Shown: positions 53,927-62,666, counted from the stretch's first letter. The stretch: 64,000 nt of DNA from Tumebacillus lacus (GCF_026410385.1 NZ_JAPMLT010000005.1:1-64000), one strand, 5' to 3'. Notes: generated by a model from the sequence alone, not told the origin. Made by a program: numbers and translations.

Positions 53927-54895
53927 GTGAAGGATGAAGAGTACGAGGTCGGCAACTCCTCCGACACGGAGCTGCCCAGCCGTTCGGCCAAGCACAAAAA
54001 GCGCGGGGGGAACGTGCTGGAGCGGGTCAAGCGTATAGGGGATAAAGCGAAAGCCAAACCACCACACAAAGAGGAAGAGCGGGAGACTGCTTTTTACGAG
54101 GCGTTGCAGACCTACCGCGAACAGGCGGCCGGCACCGCGCTGGCTGAAACGCTGGTCGAGCCTCTGCCTGAAGAAGATCGCCGGGAACGCCGCGGCCGAT
54201 TCTCTCGCCGGTTGATCGTCGGGCTGCTGGCCTGCTCCTTGTTGATCAATCTCGGTCAAGGCATTTTGGTCTACAAGCTGATCCAGAAGGGCATCGAGAA
54301 AGACAACACGTTTGCCACGCCGCAGCCGACGCCGGTGACCACGCCAAAGCCGGTGCCCGACGTGGTTCGGATCGTGCAGCCGATCCATTGGACGCCGCAG
54401 CAGCTCAGCGGCATCTCCAAAGACCGCCGCACGACGATGGAGGAAACGTTTACGCTGCTCTACAACAACCAGCGCTTTGCAAAAGGCAACCTCAACATGC
54501 TGTACGTCTCGGGGCTGAACAGCTTTGTCGTCCATCATGACGGATCGCTCGGGGTGAGCGTGTTCCTGCACAACGGGTATTTGAAAAACTTCACGCCCAA
54601 AGCGGCCACCGTCTCGATCTACTACCAAAACAGGCTGATGGTCAGCGGTACGTTTGAGAAAAAGATCCCGCAACTGATGGCCGGCGAGATCTATCTGGTC
54701 GACCTGCTGTTCAAGCCGGACGACATCCGCGACCCGGACACGGTGGACAAACTGGCCCTCGCCCAAGGCGAACTCGCCAAAATGCGCTTTGACGTGCGGA
54801 TCTCGTACGACAACGTCATCACGAAAGATCTCGTCGAGGAAGTGTGGATGATCCTCACACCGCAAGTGGCCCTCGCGCCCAAACTCCCGCAATAA
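53927..54895 (+). CDS. Membrane-anchored protein with SLAP-like (S-layer accessory) domain
   Basis: This 322-residue protein has a long charged cytoplasmic N-terminus (1-95), one transmembrane helix (about 98-118, LIVGLLACSLLINLGQGILVY), a Thr/Pro linker and an extracellular beta domain (about 150-315, with FLHNGYLKNFTPKAATVSIYY). The domain resembles the SLAP repeats of accessory Sec/S-layer assembly proteins; this match is tentative. GGGGGG precedes GTG 53927. The Wzz/BY-kinase gene follows after 44 nt, supporting a cell-envelope role. Confidence 0.65.
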   Translation: MKDEEYEVGNSSDTELPSRSAKHKKRGGNVLERVKRIGDKAKAKPPHKEEERETAFYEALQTYREQAAGTALAETLVEPLPEEDRRERRGRFSRRLIVGLLACSLLINLGQGILVYKLIQKGIEKDNTFATPQPTPVTTPKPVPDVVRIVQPIHWTPQQLSGISKDRRTTMEETFTLLYNNQRFAKGNLNMLYVSGLNSFVVHHDGSLGVSVFLHNGYLKNFTPKAATVSIYYQNRLMVSGTFEKKIPQLMAGEIYLVDLLFKPDDIRDPDTVDKLALAQGELAKMRFDVRISYDNVITKDLVEEVWMILTPQVALAPKLPQ

Positions 54896-54939
54896 CAGCA
54901 TGCACATCATGCCAACCAATAGAGAAGGATGAAACGACG

Positions 54940-56388
54940 ATGAAACTCTTATGGTTGCGATACTGGAACGCGTTGAAAAAGCGCGCGCCTCTGATCGGAC
55001 TGATCATCTTGCTGGCCGTTTCCACCAGCGGGTATATGACGTACAACAAAGTCGCGCCGCAATATAAAGCGTCGACCAAACTGTTCGTCAACATCAAACC
55101 GACGCTCAAGCCGGACATCGTGATCAACGAGCAGCTCGCCGATCAAAAGATCCTTAAGTCCTACACGGAGATCATCAAGAGCTTTGCGGTCGGACGGGAT
55201 GTGGTGGCGCGCACCGGGGTCAAACTGACGCCCGATCAGATCAATGCGATGACAGCCGTCACCACCAACACCGACTCGCAGGTCATCTCGATCACCGTCA
55301 CCGACACCGACGAAAAACGGGTCGTGGCGCTCGCGGAGGAAGTGTCGAACGCGTTTATTAACAAGGTGGCGCAGATCATGCAGGTCGACAACGTGATCTT
55401 CCTCGAACGGGCCACGGAAAAACCGCCGGTCACCATCGCGGCCAAGCCGCAGGTCAACATGGCGGTGGCGTTTCTGCTCTCGCTGACGGTCGGCATCGGG
55501 CTGACCGTGCTGCTGGAGTACTTTGACCCGACGCTCAAGACCAAGATCGAGGTGCAGGAGATCCTCGGTGTTCCGTTGATCGGTGAGATCGGCCGTTGGG
55601 AGACGGTGGCAGGCAGCGGACGGCGCACGGCGAAGGTGCGCAAACGCTCGCTGCTCCTGAACCTGTTCCGGCGTCAAGCTGCGGCTGCTTTGGAACCGAC
55701 ACCGCTGAACATGGTGCCGTCCAAACGCAACCGCCGCGTGCTGGCATGCTATGAGGCGCTGTATAAAAACCTGTTGCCCCTGCATCTGCACAAAGGGCTG
55801 CGGACGATCTATGTCACCTCGACGATGCGCAAGGAAGGCAAATCGTCGGTGCTCACTCATTTTGGCATTTTGCTCGCACAGAGCGGACATCGCGTCCTGC
55901 TGATCGACAGCGAGCTCGACGCGCCGGTGCTGCACACGGTGTTTCAATTGCCCAATCATACCGGGATCAGCGACGTGCTGACCGAACAGGCTGCGCTGTC
56001 TGACGCGGCTCAGGGCACGATGATCCCAAACCTCGACGTGCTGCCGACCGGTGTGGTCACCTCCGCCGGTGCGCGGGCGCTGAGCAGCGGTCCCGCGTTT
56101 GCCGACCTGCTCCAAGAGGCACGGGAGCTGTATGACATCGTGCTGATCGACGGCCCGGCCGTCGCCGAATCGCCCGTTCCGCAGGCGGTGGCTCCGCTGG
56201 CAGACGGCGTGCTGTTTATCGTCGGTCACTCCAAAGCCCGCCGTGAGCACGCGACGCTGGCTGTCGACTCGCTGCGCAGCTCCGGTGCGCATCTGTTCGG
56301 CGCGGTGCTCAACTCGCTTGAGGGCCGTTCGGTGCATTCGAATTATTATCTGGATCGCATCGACTACCAGTTTAACGCGCAAGTTTAG
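54940..56388 (+). CDS. Wzz-type chain-length regulator fused to BY-kinase-like ATPase
   Basis: This 482-residue protein has a Wzz domain (1-205: TM1 about 18-36, extracytoplasmic loop, TM2 about 180-200 with the Pro-rich KPQVNMAVAF approach) fused to a cytoplasmic bacterial tyrosine-kinase-like domain (about 260-480). Walker A is TMRKEGKSS. The usual Walker A' D-x-D-x-R reads D-S-E-L-D. The C-terminus has only three Tyr (NYYLDRIDY), fewer than typical clusters. In Firmicutes these two parts are usually separate (CapA/CapB, EpsA/EpsB). It regulates polysaccharide length and export; kinase activity is uncertain. Confidence 0.88.
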   Translation: MKLLWLRYWNALKKRAPLIGLIILLAVSTSGYMTYNKVAPQYKASTKLFVNIKPTLKPDIVINEQLADQKILKSYTEIIKSFAVGRDVVARTGVKLTPDQINAMTAVTTNTDSQVISITVTDTDEKRVVALAEEVSNAFINKVAQIMQVDNVIFLERATEKPPVTIAAKPQVNMAVAFLLSLTVGIGLTVLLEYFDPTLKTKIEVQEILGVPLIGEIGRWETVAGSGRRTAKVRKRSLLLNLFRRQAAAALEPTPLNMVPSKRNRRVLACYEALYKNLLPLHLHKGLRTIYVTSTMRKEGKSSVLTHFGILLAQSGHRVLLIDSELDAPVLHTVFQLPNHTGISDVLTEQAALSDAAQGTMIPNLDVLPTGVVTSAGARALSSGPAFADLLQEARELYDIVLIDGPAVAESPVPQAVAPLADGVLFIVGHSKARREHATLAVDSLRSSGAHLFGAVLNSLEGRSVHSNYYLDRIDYQFNAQV

Positions 56389-56405
56389 TGCCGCTAGATC
56401 GGAAA

Positions 56406-56442
56406 TAAAAAAGACCGCCTGGGCGCTCAGGCGGTCTTTTTC
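56406..56442 (+). terminator. Terminator after the Wzz-kinase gene
   Basis: AAAAAGACCGCCTG pairs with CAGGCGGTCTTTTT. Confidence 0.93.
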
Positions 56443-56599
56443 ATATGCGGCTGCGGCCGCAAAAACGCATGCGCGGCTATGAGCGGGCGAACTAATTGCG
56501 CGAGAGGGCGATCTACTGGTCGCGGCGAGCGAAATCCGGTCAAAAAAGGCTGGTGCGCGTTTTCGAAAATGGGAGTATCATGAGGCAATCAACAGCATA

Positions 56600-56735
56600 C
56601 ACGGCCAAATTCCGGCACAGCCGGGAGCGGAGGACCCACGTATTTGGGGTTAATCCCGCGCGTTTGCGCGGGAGGGATGAGGGACAATGTTCTCCTTTGC
56701 CATCCTACCCGTCAGCTAACTTCGTCGGCTCAAGC
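56600..56735 (+). promoter_or_regulatory. c-di-AMP riboswitch (ydaO-yuaA type)
   Basis: The leader of kimA contains the conserved ydaO elements: GCCGGGAGCGGAGGACCCA (56620-56638), TTTGGGGTTAATCCC (56643-56657), a GC hairpin CCGCGCGTTTGCGCGG, GAGGGA, and the 3' strand CCTACCCGTCAGCTAAC (56704-56720). It is followed by an intrinsic terminator and then kimA. By established knowledge, c-di-AMP binding favours termination and so lowers K+ uptake. Confidence 0.92.
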
Positions 56736-56745
56736 AAAGGGGGTT

Positions 56746-56779
56746 GAAAAGACCTTCGTTTTCGGAACGGTCTTTTTTT
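56746..56779 (+). terminator. Riboswitch expression-platform terminator
   Basis: AAAAGACC and GGTCTTTTTTT close a hairpin just before kimA. Confidence 0.85.
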
Positions 56780-56837
56780 GTTGTGTTCATTGGAAATTTT
56801 TAGCTTTTAACTCTCGAATCGAAAGAAGGAAGCCGCT

Positions 56838-58661
56838 ATGGTTTCGAAAATGAAACGTATTCTGATCGGCCCTCCGATGAAATCTACTGAGTTGGCAGAT
56901 GAGAAACTGACGAAGTTCAAAGCCTTGGCTGTCCTCTCGTCTGATGCGCTGTCCTCGGTCGCATACGGCACAGAGCAGATCCTGATGGTGTTGATCATCA
57001 TGGGCGCGGCTGCGCTCTGGTACTCGATCCCGATCTCGGTCGCTGTACTTGCCCTGTTGTTGATTCTCATCTTGTCGTATCGGCAAATCATTCATAACTA
57101 CCCGTCCGGCGGTGGTGCCTATATGGTCGCCAAGGAAAATCTCGGCCTGTCTTTCGGGCTGGTCGCAGGCGGGTCGCTGCTCGTCGACTACATCCTCACC
57201 GTCGCGGTCAGCGCATCGGCCGGCACGGACGCGATCACGTCCGCGTTTCCGGCTTTGCATGAGCACCGGGTATTGATCGCGCTGGTGATGATCAGCGCGC
57301 TGACTTTGCTCAACCTGCGCGGGATCACCGAGTCGGCGTCGATACTCGCCTACCCGGTCTATCTGTTTATCGGCGCGATCATGCTGATGATGGTCAGCGG
57401 CGCGGTGCAGGCGCTGACCGGGCAGATCGAGCCGGTCACCGCTCCGCCCGCCTACGGGGCGGCCGTGCCGGGGATCACCTTGTTCCTGTTGCTCAAGGCG
57501 TTCTCGTCGGGCTGTTCGGCGTTGACCGGCGTGGAGGCGGTCTCCAACGCCATTCCGAATTTTAAAGCGCCCGCCCCGCGCAACGCGGCTGCCACGCTGA
57601 TGATGATGGGTGTGATCCTCGGCACGATGTTTATCGGCATCAGCGTGCTGGCCTATCTCTACGGCATCGTGCCGAACCGCACCGAGACGGTCATCTCGCA
57701 GTTGGCCAATGCGATCTTCGGCCGCGGCGCGATGTACTATTTCATCCAGGCGGTGACGGCGCTGATCCTGTTCCTTGCGGCAAACACGGCGTTCTCCGCG
57801 TTCCCGCTGCTGGCGTTCATGCTGGCAAAAGACAAATTTATGCCCCGCATGTTCAAAGTGCGCGGCGACCGGCTGGGCTTTTCCAACGGGATCATCATCC
57901 TCGGGTTCTTCTCCGCGCTGCTGATCGTGCTGTTCAACGGCCACACGGAAAATCTGATCCCGCTGTATGCGATCGGTGTCTTCATTCCGTTCACGCTGTC
58001 GCAGGCCGGGATGATGCGCAAATGGCTGCGCGAGAAGCCGAAAGGGTGGACCCTGCCGTTTGCGATCAACACGGTCGGGATGCTGACGACGCTCTGCATC
58101 ACGCTGATCTTCCTCTTCACCAAATTCGCGCAAGTGTGGATGGTGTTTTTGTTCCTCCCGGCGGTGATCTATGTGTTTCGCAAGATCAACCAACACTACA
58201 CCGCCATCGCCGAGGAACTGCGGATCGACATTCACACCGACAAGCCTTGTAAAAAAGGCAGCACAGTGGTCATCCCGGTGGCCGGCATCACCCGTGTGGT
58301 GCGCAACTCGATCTCCTACGCCACGTCGCTGACCGACAACGTCGTCGCGGTGTACATCGGGTTTGATGAAGAAGAGATCGCCAAAATGGAGCAGAAATGG
58401 GCCGAGTGGAACCCGGGCGTGCGGTTGATCTGCCTGCGTTCCCGTTATCGGAGCATCATGAGGCCGCTGATCAAATTCATCGACACGATCGAATGGAAGA
58501 CGTCGGCGACCGATCATGTGACGATCCTGATCCCGCAGTTTGTCACGAAGCGCTGGTGGCACTATGTGTTGCACAACCAGACGTCGCTGTTGATCCGGGC
58601 CTATCTGATCGCGCGCAAAGATGTGACGATCACGACGGTGCCGTATCATTTGAACAAATAA
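56838..58661 (+). CDS. kimA: KimA-type potassium importer (APC superfamily)
   Basis: This 607-residue protein has about 12 transmembrane helices (LTKFKALAVLSSDALSSVAYG, NYPSGGGAYMVAKENLG) and a C-terminal cytosolic domain of about 150 residues. It matches the KimA (formerly YdaO) family of high-affinity K+/H+ symporters, whose cytosolic part binds c-di-AMP. GAAAGAAGG precedes the ATG. It is controlled by the c-di-AMP riboswitch upstream, so both transcription and activity should fall when c-di-AMP is high. Confidence 0.95.
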   Translation: MVSKMKRILIGPPMKSTELADEKLTKFKALAVLSSDALSSVAYGTEQILMVLIIMGAAALWYSIPISVAVLALLLILILSYRQIIHNYPSGGGAYMVAKENLGLSFGLVAGGSLLVDYILTVAVSASAGTDAITSAFPALHEHRVLIALVMISALTLLNLRGITESASILAYPVYLFIGAIMLMMVSGAVQALTGQIEPVTAPPAYGAAVPGITLFLLLKAFSSGCSALTGVEAVSNAIPNFKAPAPRNAAATLMMMGVILGTMFIGISVLAYLYGIVPNRTETVISQLANAIFGRGAMYYFIQAVTALILFLAANTAFSAFPLLAFMLAKDKFMPRMFKVRGDRLGFSNGIIILGFFSALLIVLFNGHTENLIPLYAIGVFIPFTLSQAGMMRKWLREKPKGWTLPFAINTVGMLTTLCITLIFLFTKFAQVWMVFLFLPAVIYVFRKINQHYTAIAEELRIDIHTDKPCKKGSTVVIPVAGITRVVRNSISYATSLTDNVVAVYIGFDEEEIAKMEQKWAEWNPGVRLICLRSRYRSIMRPLIKFIDTIEWKTSATDHVTILIPQFVTKRWWHYVLHNQTSLLIRAYLIARKDVTITTVPYHLNK

Positions 58662-58663
58662 AG

Positions 58664-58701
58664 AAAAACCGCCGTCCTCCGAAGAGGGCAGGCGGTTTTT
58701 G
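58664..58701. terminator. Bidirectional terminator
   Basis: AAAAACCGCC pairs with GGCGGTTTTT, with an inner CCTC/GAGG stem, between convergent genes. Confidence 0.92.
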
Positions 58702-58703
58702 TT

Positions 58704-59729
58704 TTAGTGCTGCGTACAGACCGTGGGAGCCATCACCGATTCGTACATCTCTTTGAACGTCTGCAACTCGCGCGCCAAGGAGAAATGCTCGCGGATCGTC
58801 GCGAGGCCGCCGGCGGCGACTCGTTCGCGGGAGTCGGCGTCTTTGACGAGCAGCAGCGCTTTTTCGGTCAGCTCGCTTCCGTCGCGGTAGAGGTAACCGT
58901 TGACGCCGTCGTCGATCAGGTCTCGGTTGCCCGGCACGTGAGAGGCGAGCACCGGTTTGCCGAGCGACATCGCTTCGAGCAGGGCGTGGGAGAGGCCTTC
59001 CGAAGAGGAGGTGTTCATCGCCACGTCGACCGCTTGGTAGAGGTCAGGGATCTCGCTGTAGTCGACCGCGCCGATATAGCGGGCAAATCCGGAATAGCGC
59101 GCAAACGCCTCCTGCACCTCCGCGTAGGTCTTTTCATCGAGATTCTGCCCGGCGACGACAAAGCGTACGTTCGGATGCAGTTCGTGCACGCGGGCGAGCG
59201 GCTCCAGCGCATCGAGCGGCCGCTTGACCGGGCGGATGCCGGCGACAAGCAGGAAGATAAACTCCTCCTCGCCAAATCCGAAGTCGGCCCGCGTCTTGCC
59301 TTTGCGTGGCGGCAGGTCGATGCCGAGATTGACGACCAGCGATTTGGACTCGGAACCGGGATAGGCGGCCGCGAGACGCTGGCGGGCATCTTCGGTGAGG
59401 AAGACGATCCGCGAGGCGTATTCGACCGCCTCGACCATGCTCGGGCGGGTGTCCGGGTTGGTCAGGTGTTCGTTGACATCGGTGCCGGTCATCGTGACGA
59501 CGAACGGCTTGCCAAGGCGTTTGGCAATCGGCGCGATGTGGCGGCCGGTGGCGTAGGCGTTGTAAGAGTGTATGAGATCGGCTGCTGCGTAGTCAGCCTC
59601 GCTGACAGATTCGAATGCTTTGCGGGTGATCTGGATGCCGTACGGCGCAAGGCCGCGCTGCAGCCGTCCGCTATACGTCCAATTGCCGCCGGAAGGTTGG
59701 TTGGGCGGGAGGACGATCAGTATCTTCAT
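58704..59729 (-). CDS. Glycosyltransferase family 4 protein
   Basis: This 341-residue GT-B glycosyltransferase begins MKILIVLPPNQPSGG. The second Rossmann domain has FIFLLVAGIRPVKRP and the E-x7-E type NDP-sugar site in SSSEGLSHALLEAMSLGKPVLAS. Donor and acceptor are unknown. Given the Wzz/kinase gene nearby, envelope polysaccharide synthesis is a reasonable guess. Confidence 0.92.
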   Translation of the reverse strand: MKILIVLPPNQPSGGNWTYSGRLQRGLAPYGIQITRKAFESVSEADYAAADLIHSYNAYATGRHIAPIAKRLGKPFVVTMTGTDVNEHLTNPDTRPSMVEAVEYASRIVFLTEDARQRLAAAYPGSESKSLVVNLGIDLPPRKGKTRADFGFGEEEFIFLLVAGIRPVKRPLDALEPLARVHELHPNVRFVVAGQNLDEKTYAEVQEAFARYSGFARYIGAVDYSEIPDLYQAVDVAMNTSSSEGLSHALLEAMSLGKPVLASHVPGNRDLIDDGVNGYLYRDGSELTEKALLLVKDADSRERVAAGGLATIREHFSLARELQTFKEMYESVMAPTVCTQH

Positions 59730-59849
59730 GAGGTATCGATCCTTTCTGTGACCTGTTCTTTCTACTTTACCCTTTCCTGTGGCACAGTACTGTCAGGGAT
59801 GCTACATTTTTTCCCGATGAGATGGTATGATACAGGGGAGGTGAGGACT

Positions 59850-60083
59850 ATGTCTCTCTGGTTTCAATCGCCGATGCCGAAAAAATATCAAATTTTCTTC
59901 TTCCTGTGGGTGCTGATCGTGATGGGGTCGTTTGCCTCTGTCGGGATCGCGTTCTCGTATATGGAGCATGGACTGGCTTTGATCTTGTTTCTCGCAGCCA
60001 TTCTGTTGACCGGCATTGGATTTATGATCCGCAAGCGCGTCATGCGCAGCTTGGGTTGGATCGAGCAAAAACCGAAAGCATAA
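59850..60083 (+). CDS. Small two-helix membrane protein (DUF5325/YlaF-like)
   Basis: This 77-residue protein starts at ATG 59850 after GGGGAGGTGAG; a TATGAT -10 lies at 59826. Two transmembrane helices (IFFFLWVLIVMGSFASVGIAF and GLALILFLAAILLTGIGF) are followed by a basic tail. Resembles DUF5325 proteins; function unknown. Confidence 0.75.
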   Translation: MSLWFQSPMPKKYQIFFFLWVLIVMGSFASVGIAFSYMEHGLALILFLAAILLTGIGFMIRKRVMRSLGWIEQKPKA

Positions 60084-60084
60084 G

Positions 60085-60114
60085 AGGACCTTTTTTCTAA
60101 AAAGGTCCTTTTAC
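60085..60114 (+). terminator. Rho-independent terminator
   Basis: AGGACCTTTTT with AAAAAGGTCCT and trailing T residues. Confidence 0.88.
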
Positions 60115-60184
60115 TTTTTAAACTTGACGGATGGAAGGTCCATCCTTAAAATGGAATCAGGCACGTGTTCTGGGGGGAACCGCT

Positions 60185-60616
60185 ATGGAATTCGAGTTGC
60201 TGAGATCGATCTATAACACTTTGCGCAATGTTCATGATCTCTCGCTGAAAAACTTCAGCAAAAAGACAGCGGAGCATGGTGTGACGCCGACGCAGTTTGG
60301 CATGTTGCGGTGGATCCCGGTGCAAGGGGTGACCACGATGTCCGATCTGATTCGCAAGGTCGGATGTGCGCCGAGCAACATGACGACGATGATCCAGCGC
60401 CTGGAGCGAGACGAGATGGTCAAGACGATGAAAAATCCGGAGGACCATCGTGAGACGCTGGTCTCCTTAACCGATCTCGGCCGGGAAAAGCGCGAACATC
60501 TCGAACCGATGTACGCGTCCTATCTGGCGGAGTGCTTCGGCACGTTGGAGCGCGAGGAGCAGGAGTCGTTGCAGGTGATCTTAGAAAAATTGGAAAAACA
60601 TCTCACGCGGGACTGA
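60185..60616 (+). CDS. MarR family regulator of the downstream efflux gene
   Basis: This 143-residue MarR winged helix (DLIRKVGCAPSNMTTMIQRLERDEMV, wing NPEDHRETLVSLTDLG) starts at ATG 60185. A tandem palindromic operator and an MFS gene follow. The longer reading from 60131 lacks support. It probably represses the efflux gene and is released by a drug or phenolic ligand. Confidence 0.93.
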   Translation: MEFELLRSIYNTLRNVHDLSLKNFSKKTAEHGVTPTQFGMLRWIPVQGVTTMSDLIRKVGCAPSNMTTMIQRLERDEMVKTMKNPEDHRETLVSLTDLGREKREHLEPMYASYLAECFGTLEREEQESLQVILEKLEKHLTRD

Positions 60617-60634
60617 AAAATTTTTTTGGACGAT

Positions 60635-60664
60635 ATTTCATATACGAAACTTCATATATGAAAT
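60635..60664 (+). promoter_or_regulatory. Tandem MarR-type operator
   Basis: Two 12-bp palindromes, TTCATATACGAA (60637-60648) and TTCATATATGAA (60651-60662), lie 14 bp apart. Together they make a 30-bp imperfect palindrome between the marR gene and the MFS gene. Confidence 0.75.
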
Positions 60665-60758
60665 GAATGTCCGGCAAAGGTGGTTCACAGGCGGCTTTGA
60701 TGTCTGCCTGTTTACTCATTCAATGAGATAGAGACTTTTTGAAGGAGGCAACAAGAAC

Positions 60759-61988
60759 ATGTCTACTCAAGGAACTGCTGCTGCCCCGGAGTCGAGACTG
60801 CTGATGATCTTCGCGCTGTGCGCGTTTCTCGTCGGGCTCGACGCGCTGGTGGTGGGTCCGCTGGTCCCGGCCATCGCCGTGGACCTCGGAATGGAGCTGG
60901 AACTGGGCGGTCTGCTGGTGACGGCGTACGGCCTGCTCTACGGTCTGTCCGCTCCGCTGTTTGGCCCGGTCTCGGACCGATGGGGCCGCAAAAACATGAT
61001 GCTGCTCGGGATGTTCGTCTTTGCTGTCGGCACGGCGTTGACCGCTGCGGCGACCGACCTGACCACGTCGCTGATCTACCGCGGCATCTCGGGTCTTGGC
61101 GGTGCGATGCTGATGCCGAGCGTATTTGCACTGATCGGGGATACTTTCTCTTTTGAAAAGCGCGGCAAAGCGATGGGTTTAGTCATGGGTGCGATGATCG
61201 GGTCGCAGATCGTTGGCGTGCCGGCGGGCACGTTCTTGGCGGGGCTGGGTTCGTGGCGGCTGTCATTCCTGCTGATCGCAGGCCTTGGCTTCCTGGCGAT
61301 GCTGGTCATCCTGGCCGGCATTCCGAAAGCACCGCCGACGCGGGCGATCCCGGTCGGTCCGGTGAAGGCGTATCAGTTGCAGTTCAAGACGGCCTTCTCG
61401 ACACCGTCGGTGTTTTACGCGCTGCTCGGCACGTTCCTGTGGACGGCCGGTCTGCAAGGGATGTTTGCATACGTCGGCGTTTTCTACACGGTCAACTTTA
61501 ACCTCGCGATTGAAAAGATCGGTCTGGTGGCGATGTGTGCGGCTGCCGCATCGATGCTCGGTTCGACGATTGGCGGACGCATGTCCGACAAGTTTGGCAA
61601 AAAGCGGGTCATCGGCTTTGCAGCGGTGCTGAGCGCGGTCGGCGTTCTGACGTTTGCACTGATGACGGGCAATTTCTGGGGCGCGTTTGTGGCGCAGATC
61701 GTCTGGGCTGCCTTTGTCGGTGTCGGGCAGGCGACGCTCACCGCTCTGTCGTCCGAACTGTCGCCGCAAGTACGCGGCACCGTGTTGGCGCTCAACTCGT
61801 CGGCGCTGTATATCGGTCTGATGACGGCGACCGCTGTGTCGGCGGCGATGCTCAATAACTCGATGAGCTTCCTCGCGATCGGCATCATGTGCGCCCTCTG
61901 CTCGCTGGCGGTCATGCCGCTGGCCCTGTTCAAGATCAAGGTCGCAGAGCCGGAGCAAGCGCAGCAACCGGTGGCGGCTGCGAAGTAA
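60759..61988 (+). CDS. MFS efflux transporter (DHA1-like)
   Basis: This 409-residue, 12-helix major facilitator has the loop motif GPVSDRWGRKNMML after TM2 and motif C-like GSQIVGVPAGTFLAG in TM5. AAGGAGG precedes the ATG. It lies downstream of a MarR gene and its operator, the classic arrangement of an inducible drug efflux pump. Confidence 0.92.
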   Translation: MSTQGTAAAPESRLLMIFALCAFLVGLDALVVGPLVPAIAVDLGMELELGGLLVTAYGLLYGLSAPLFGPVSDRWGRKNMMLLGMFVFAVGTALTAAATDLTTSLIYRGISGLGGAMLMPSVFALIGDTFSFEKRGKAMGLVMGAMIGSQIVGVPAGTFLAGLGSWRLSFLLIAGLGFLAMLVILAGIPKAPPTRAIPVGPVKAYQLQFKTAFSTPSVFYALLGTFLWTAGLQGMFAYVGVFYTVNFNLAIEKIGLVAMCAAAASMLGSTIGGRMSDKFGKKRVIGFAAVLSAVGVLTFALMTGNFWGAFVAQIVWAAFVGVGQATLTALSSELSPQVRGTVLALNSSALYIGLMTATAVSAAMLNNSMSFLAIGIMCALCSLAVMPLALFKIKVAEPEQAQQPVAAAK

Positions 61989-62014
61989 ATACTTACAAAA
62001 GAACTGCATAACGG

Positions 62015-62053
62015 AAAGGAGCCTGGCATCGCTTGACGCCAGGCTCCTTTTTT
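62015..62053. terminator. Terminator after the MFS gene
   Basis: AAAGGAGCCTGGC pairs perfectly with GCCAGGCTCCTTT, between convergent genes. Confidence 0.93.
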
Positions 62054-62056
62054 GAT

Positions 62057-62281
62057 TCAATCATAGGTCACGGAGTAGGGGTGGTCATAGTCGCCGCCGT
62101 AGACCGGCAAGCCGCCTCGGGACTCGATCTCTTTTAGGACGGCGTCGTAGATCTGACGACCGGAATCGTTGAGATAGCGGGACAATCGTTTCATGGTGTC
62201 TTGGTGGTAGGCGAGTTCTTCGATGGTCCATTTTTCATACGGAATGTCGCGCAGGTTGTCGATGGTCCGTCCGACGTACAT
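62057..62281 (-). CDS. Small hypothetical protein
   Basis: This 74-residue acidic soluble protein begins MYVGRTIDNLRDIPYEKW and ends DYDHPYSVTYD, with GGAGGGAGG upstream of the ATG. A helical middle (QDTMKRLSRYLNDSGRQIYDAVLKEIE) dominates. Not recognised. Divergent from the second HesB-like gene. Confidence 0.75.
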   Translation of the reverse strand: MYVGRTIDNLRDIPYEKWTIEELAYHQDTMKRLSRYLNDSGRQIYDAVLKEIESRGGLPVYGGDYDHPYSVTYD

Positions 62282-62355
62282 CAGTCAGCACCTCCCTCCT
62301 GTTAGGGTGTGCCGGGCTGATGCACACTATCCGAAAAGAGGAGGGAGGTGAGACG

Positions 62356-62661
62356 ATGATCAAACTGAGCGACAGTGCGCAGGCGGAGTTGACGACAGCT
62401 CTCCCCGAGGGGGAGACAGTGACGGTGCGCTTTTATATCGAGATGGAAGGCGGTTGAAGCGCCACCTTCGACTACAACCTCGTTCTGGATGAACCGAGGG
62501 CCGATGATGAAGTGTTCACATTTGACCGCGTGCAGGTGGTGGTGGATCGGGCGAGCCTGCTGTATGTGGATGATCCGATTACGATCGACTACGAGCCGGG
62601 GGAGGGTGCGTACCGGCTCCGCGTGCCGACGCACGTGATACCGGATCGGTTTCGATTGTAA
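62356..62661 (+). CDS. Second HesB-like protein, probable selenoprotein (in-frame TGA = Sec)
   Basis: ATG 62356 follows GGAGGTG. Reading through TGA 62455-62457 gives 101 residues: MIKLSDSAQAELTT, then RFYIEMEGG-U-SATFDYNLVLDEP, then VQVVVDRASLLYVDDPITIDY. The TGA aligns with the Cys of the G-G-C-S motif of YneR/HesB-type proteins. A hairpin CCTCGTTC-TGGAT-GAACCGAGG (one bulge) has its loop 28 nt after the TGA; the loop sequence is the same as in the first HesB-like gene. Conserved coding potential on both sides argues against a nonsense mutation. Ends at its own terminator. Confidence 0.82.
62478..62499 (+). promoter_or_regulatory. Candidate bacterial SECIS hairpin (HesB-like 2)
   Basis: CCTCGTTC (62478-62485) pairs with GAACCGAGG (62491-62499) with one bulged C. 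The loop TGGAT (62486-62490) has G in the second position and begins 28 nt after the TGA. Confidence 0.65.
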
Positions 62662-62666
62662 AAAGA

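Noticed and set aside
56787-58649. 620-codon minus-strand open frame opposite kimA
   Set aside because: Its composition (His/Arg/Asp-rich) is typical of an antisense frame, and kimA with its riboswitch explains the region.
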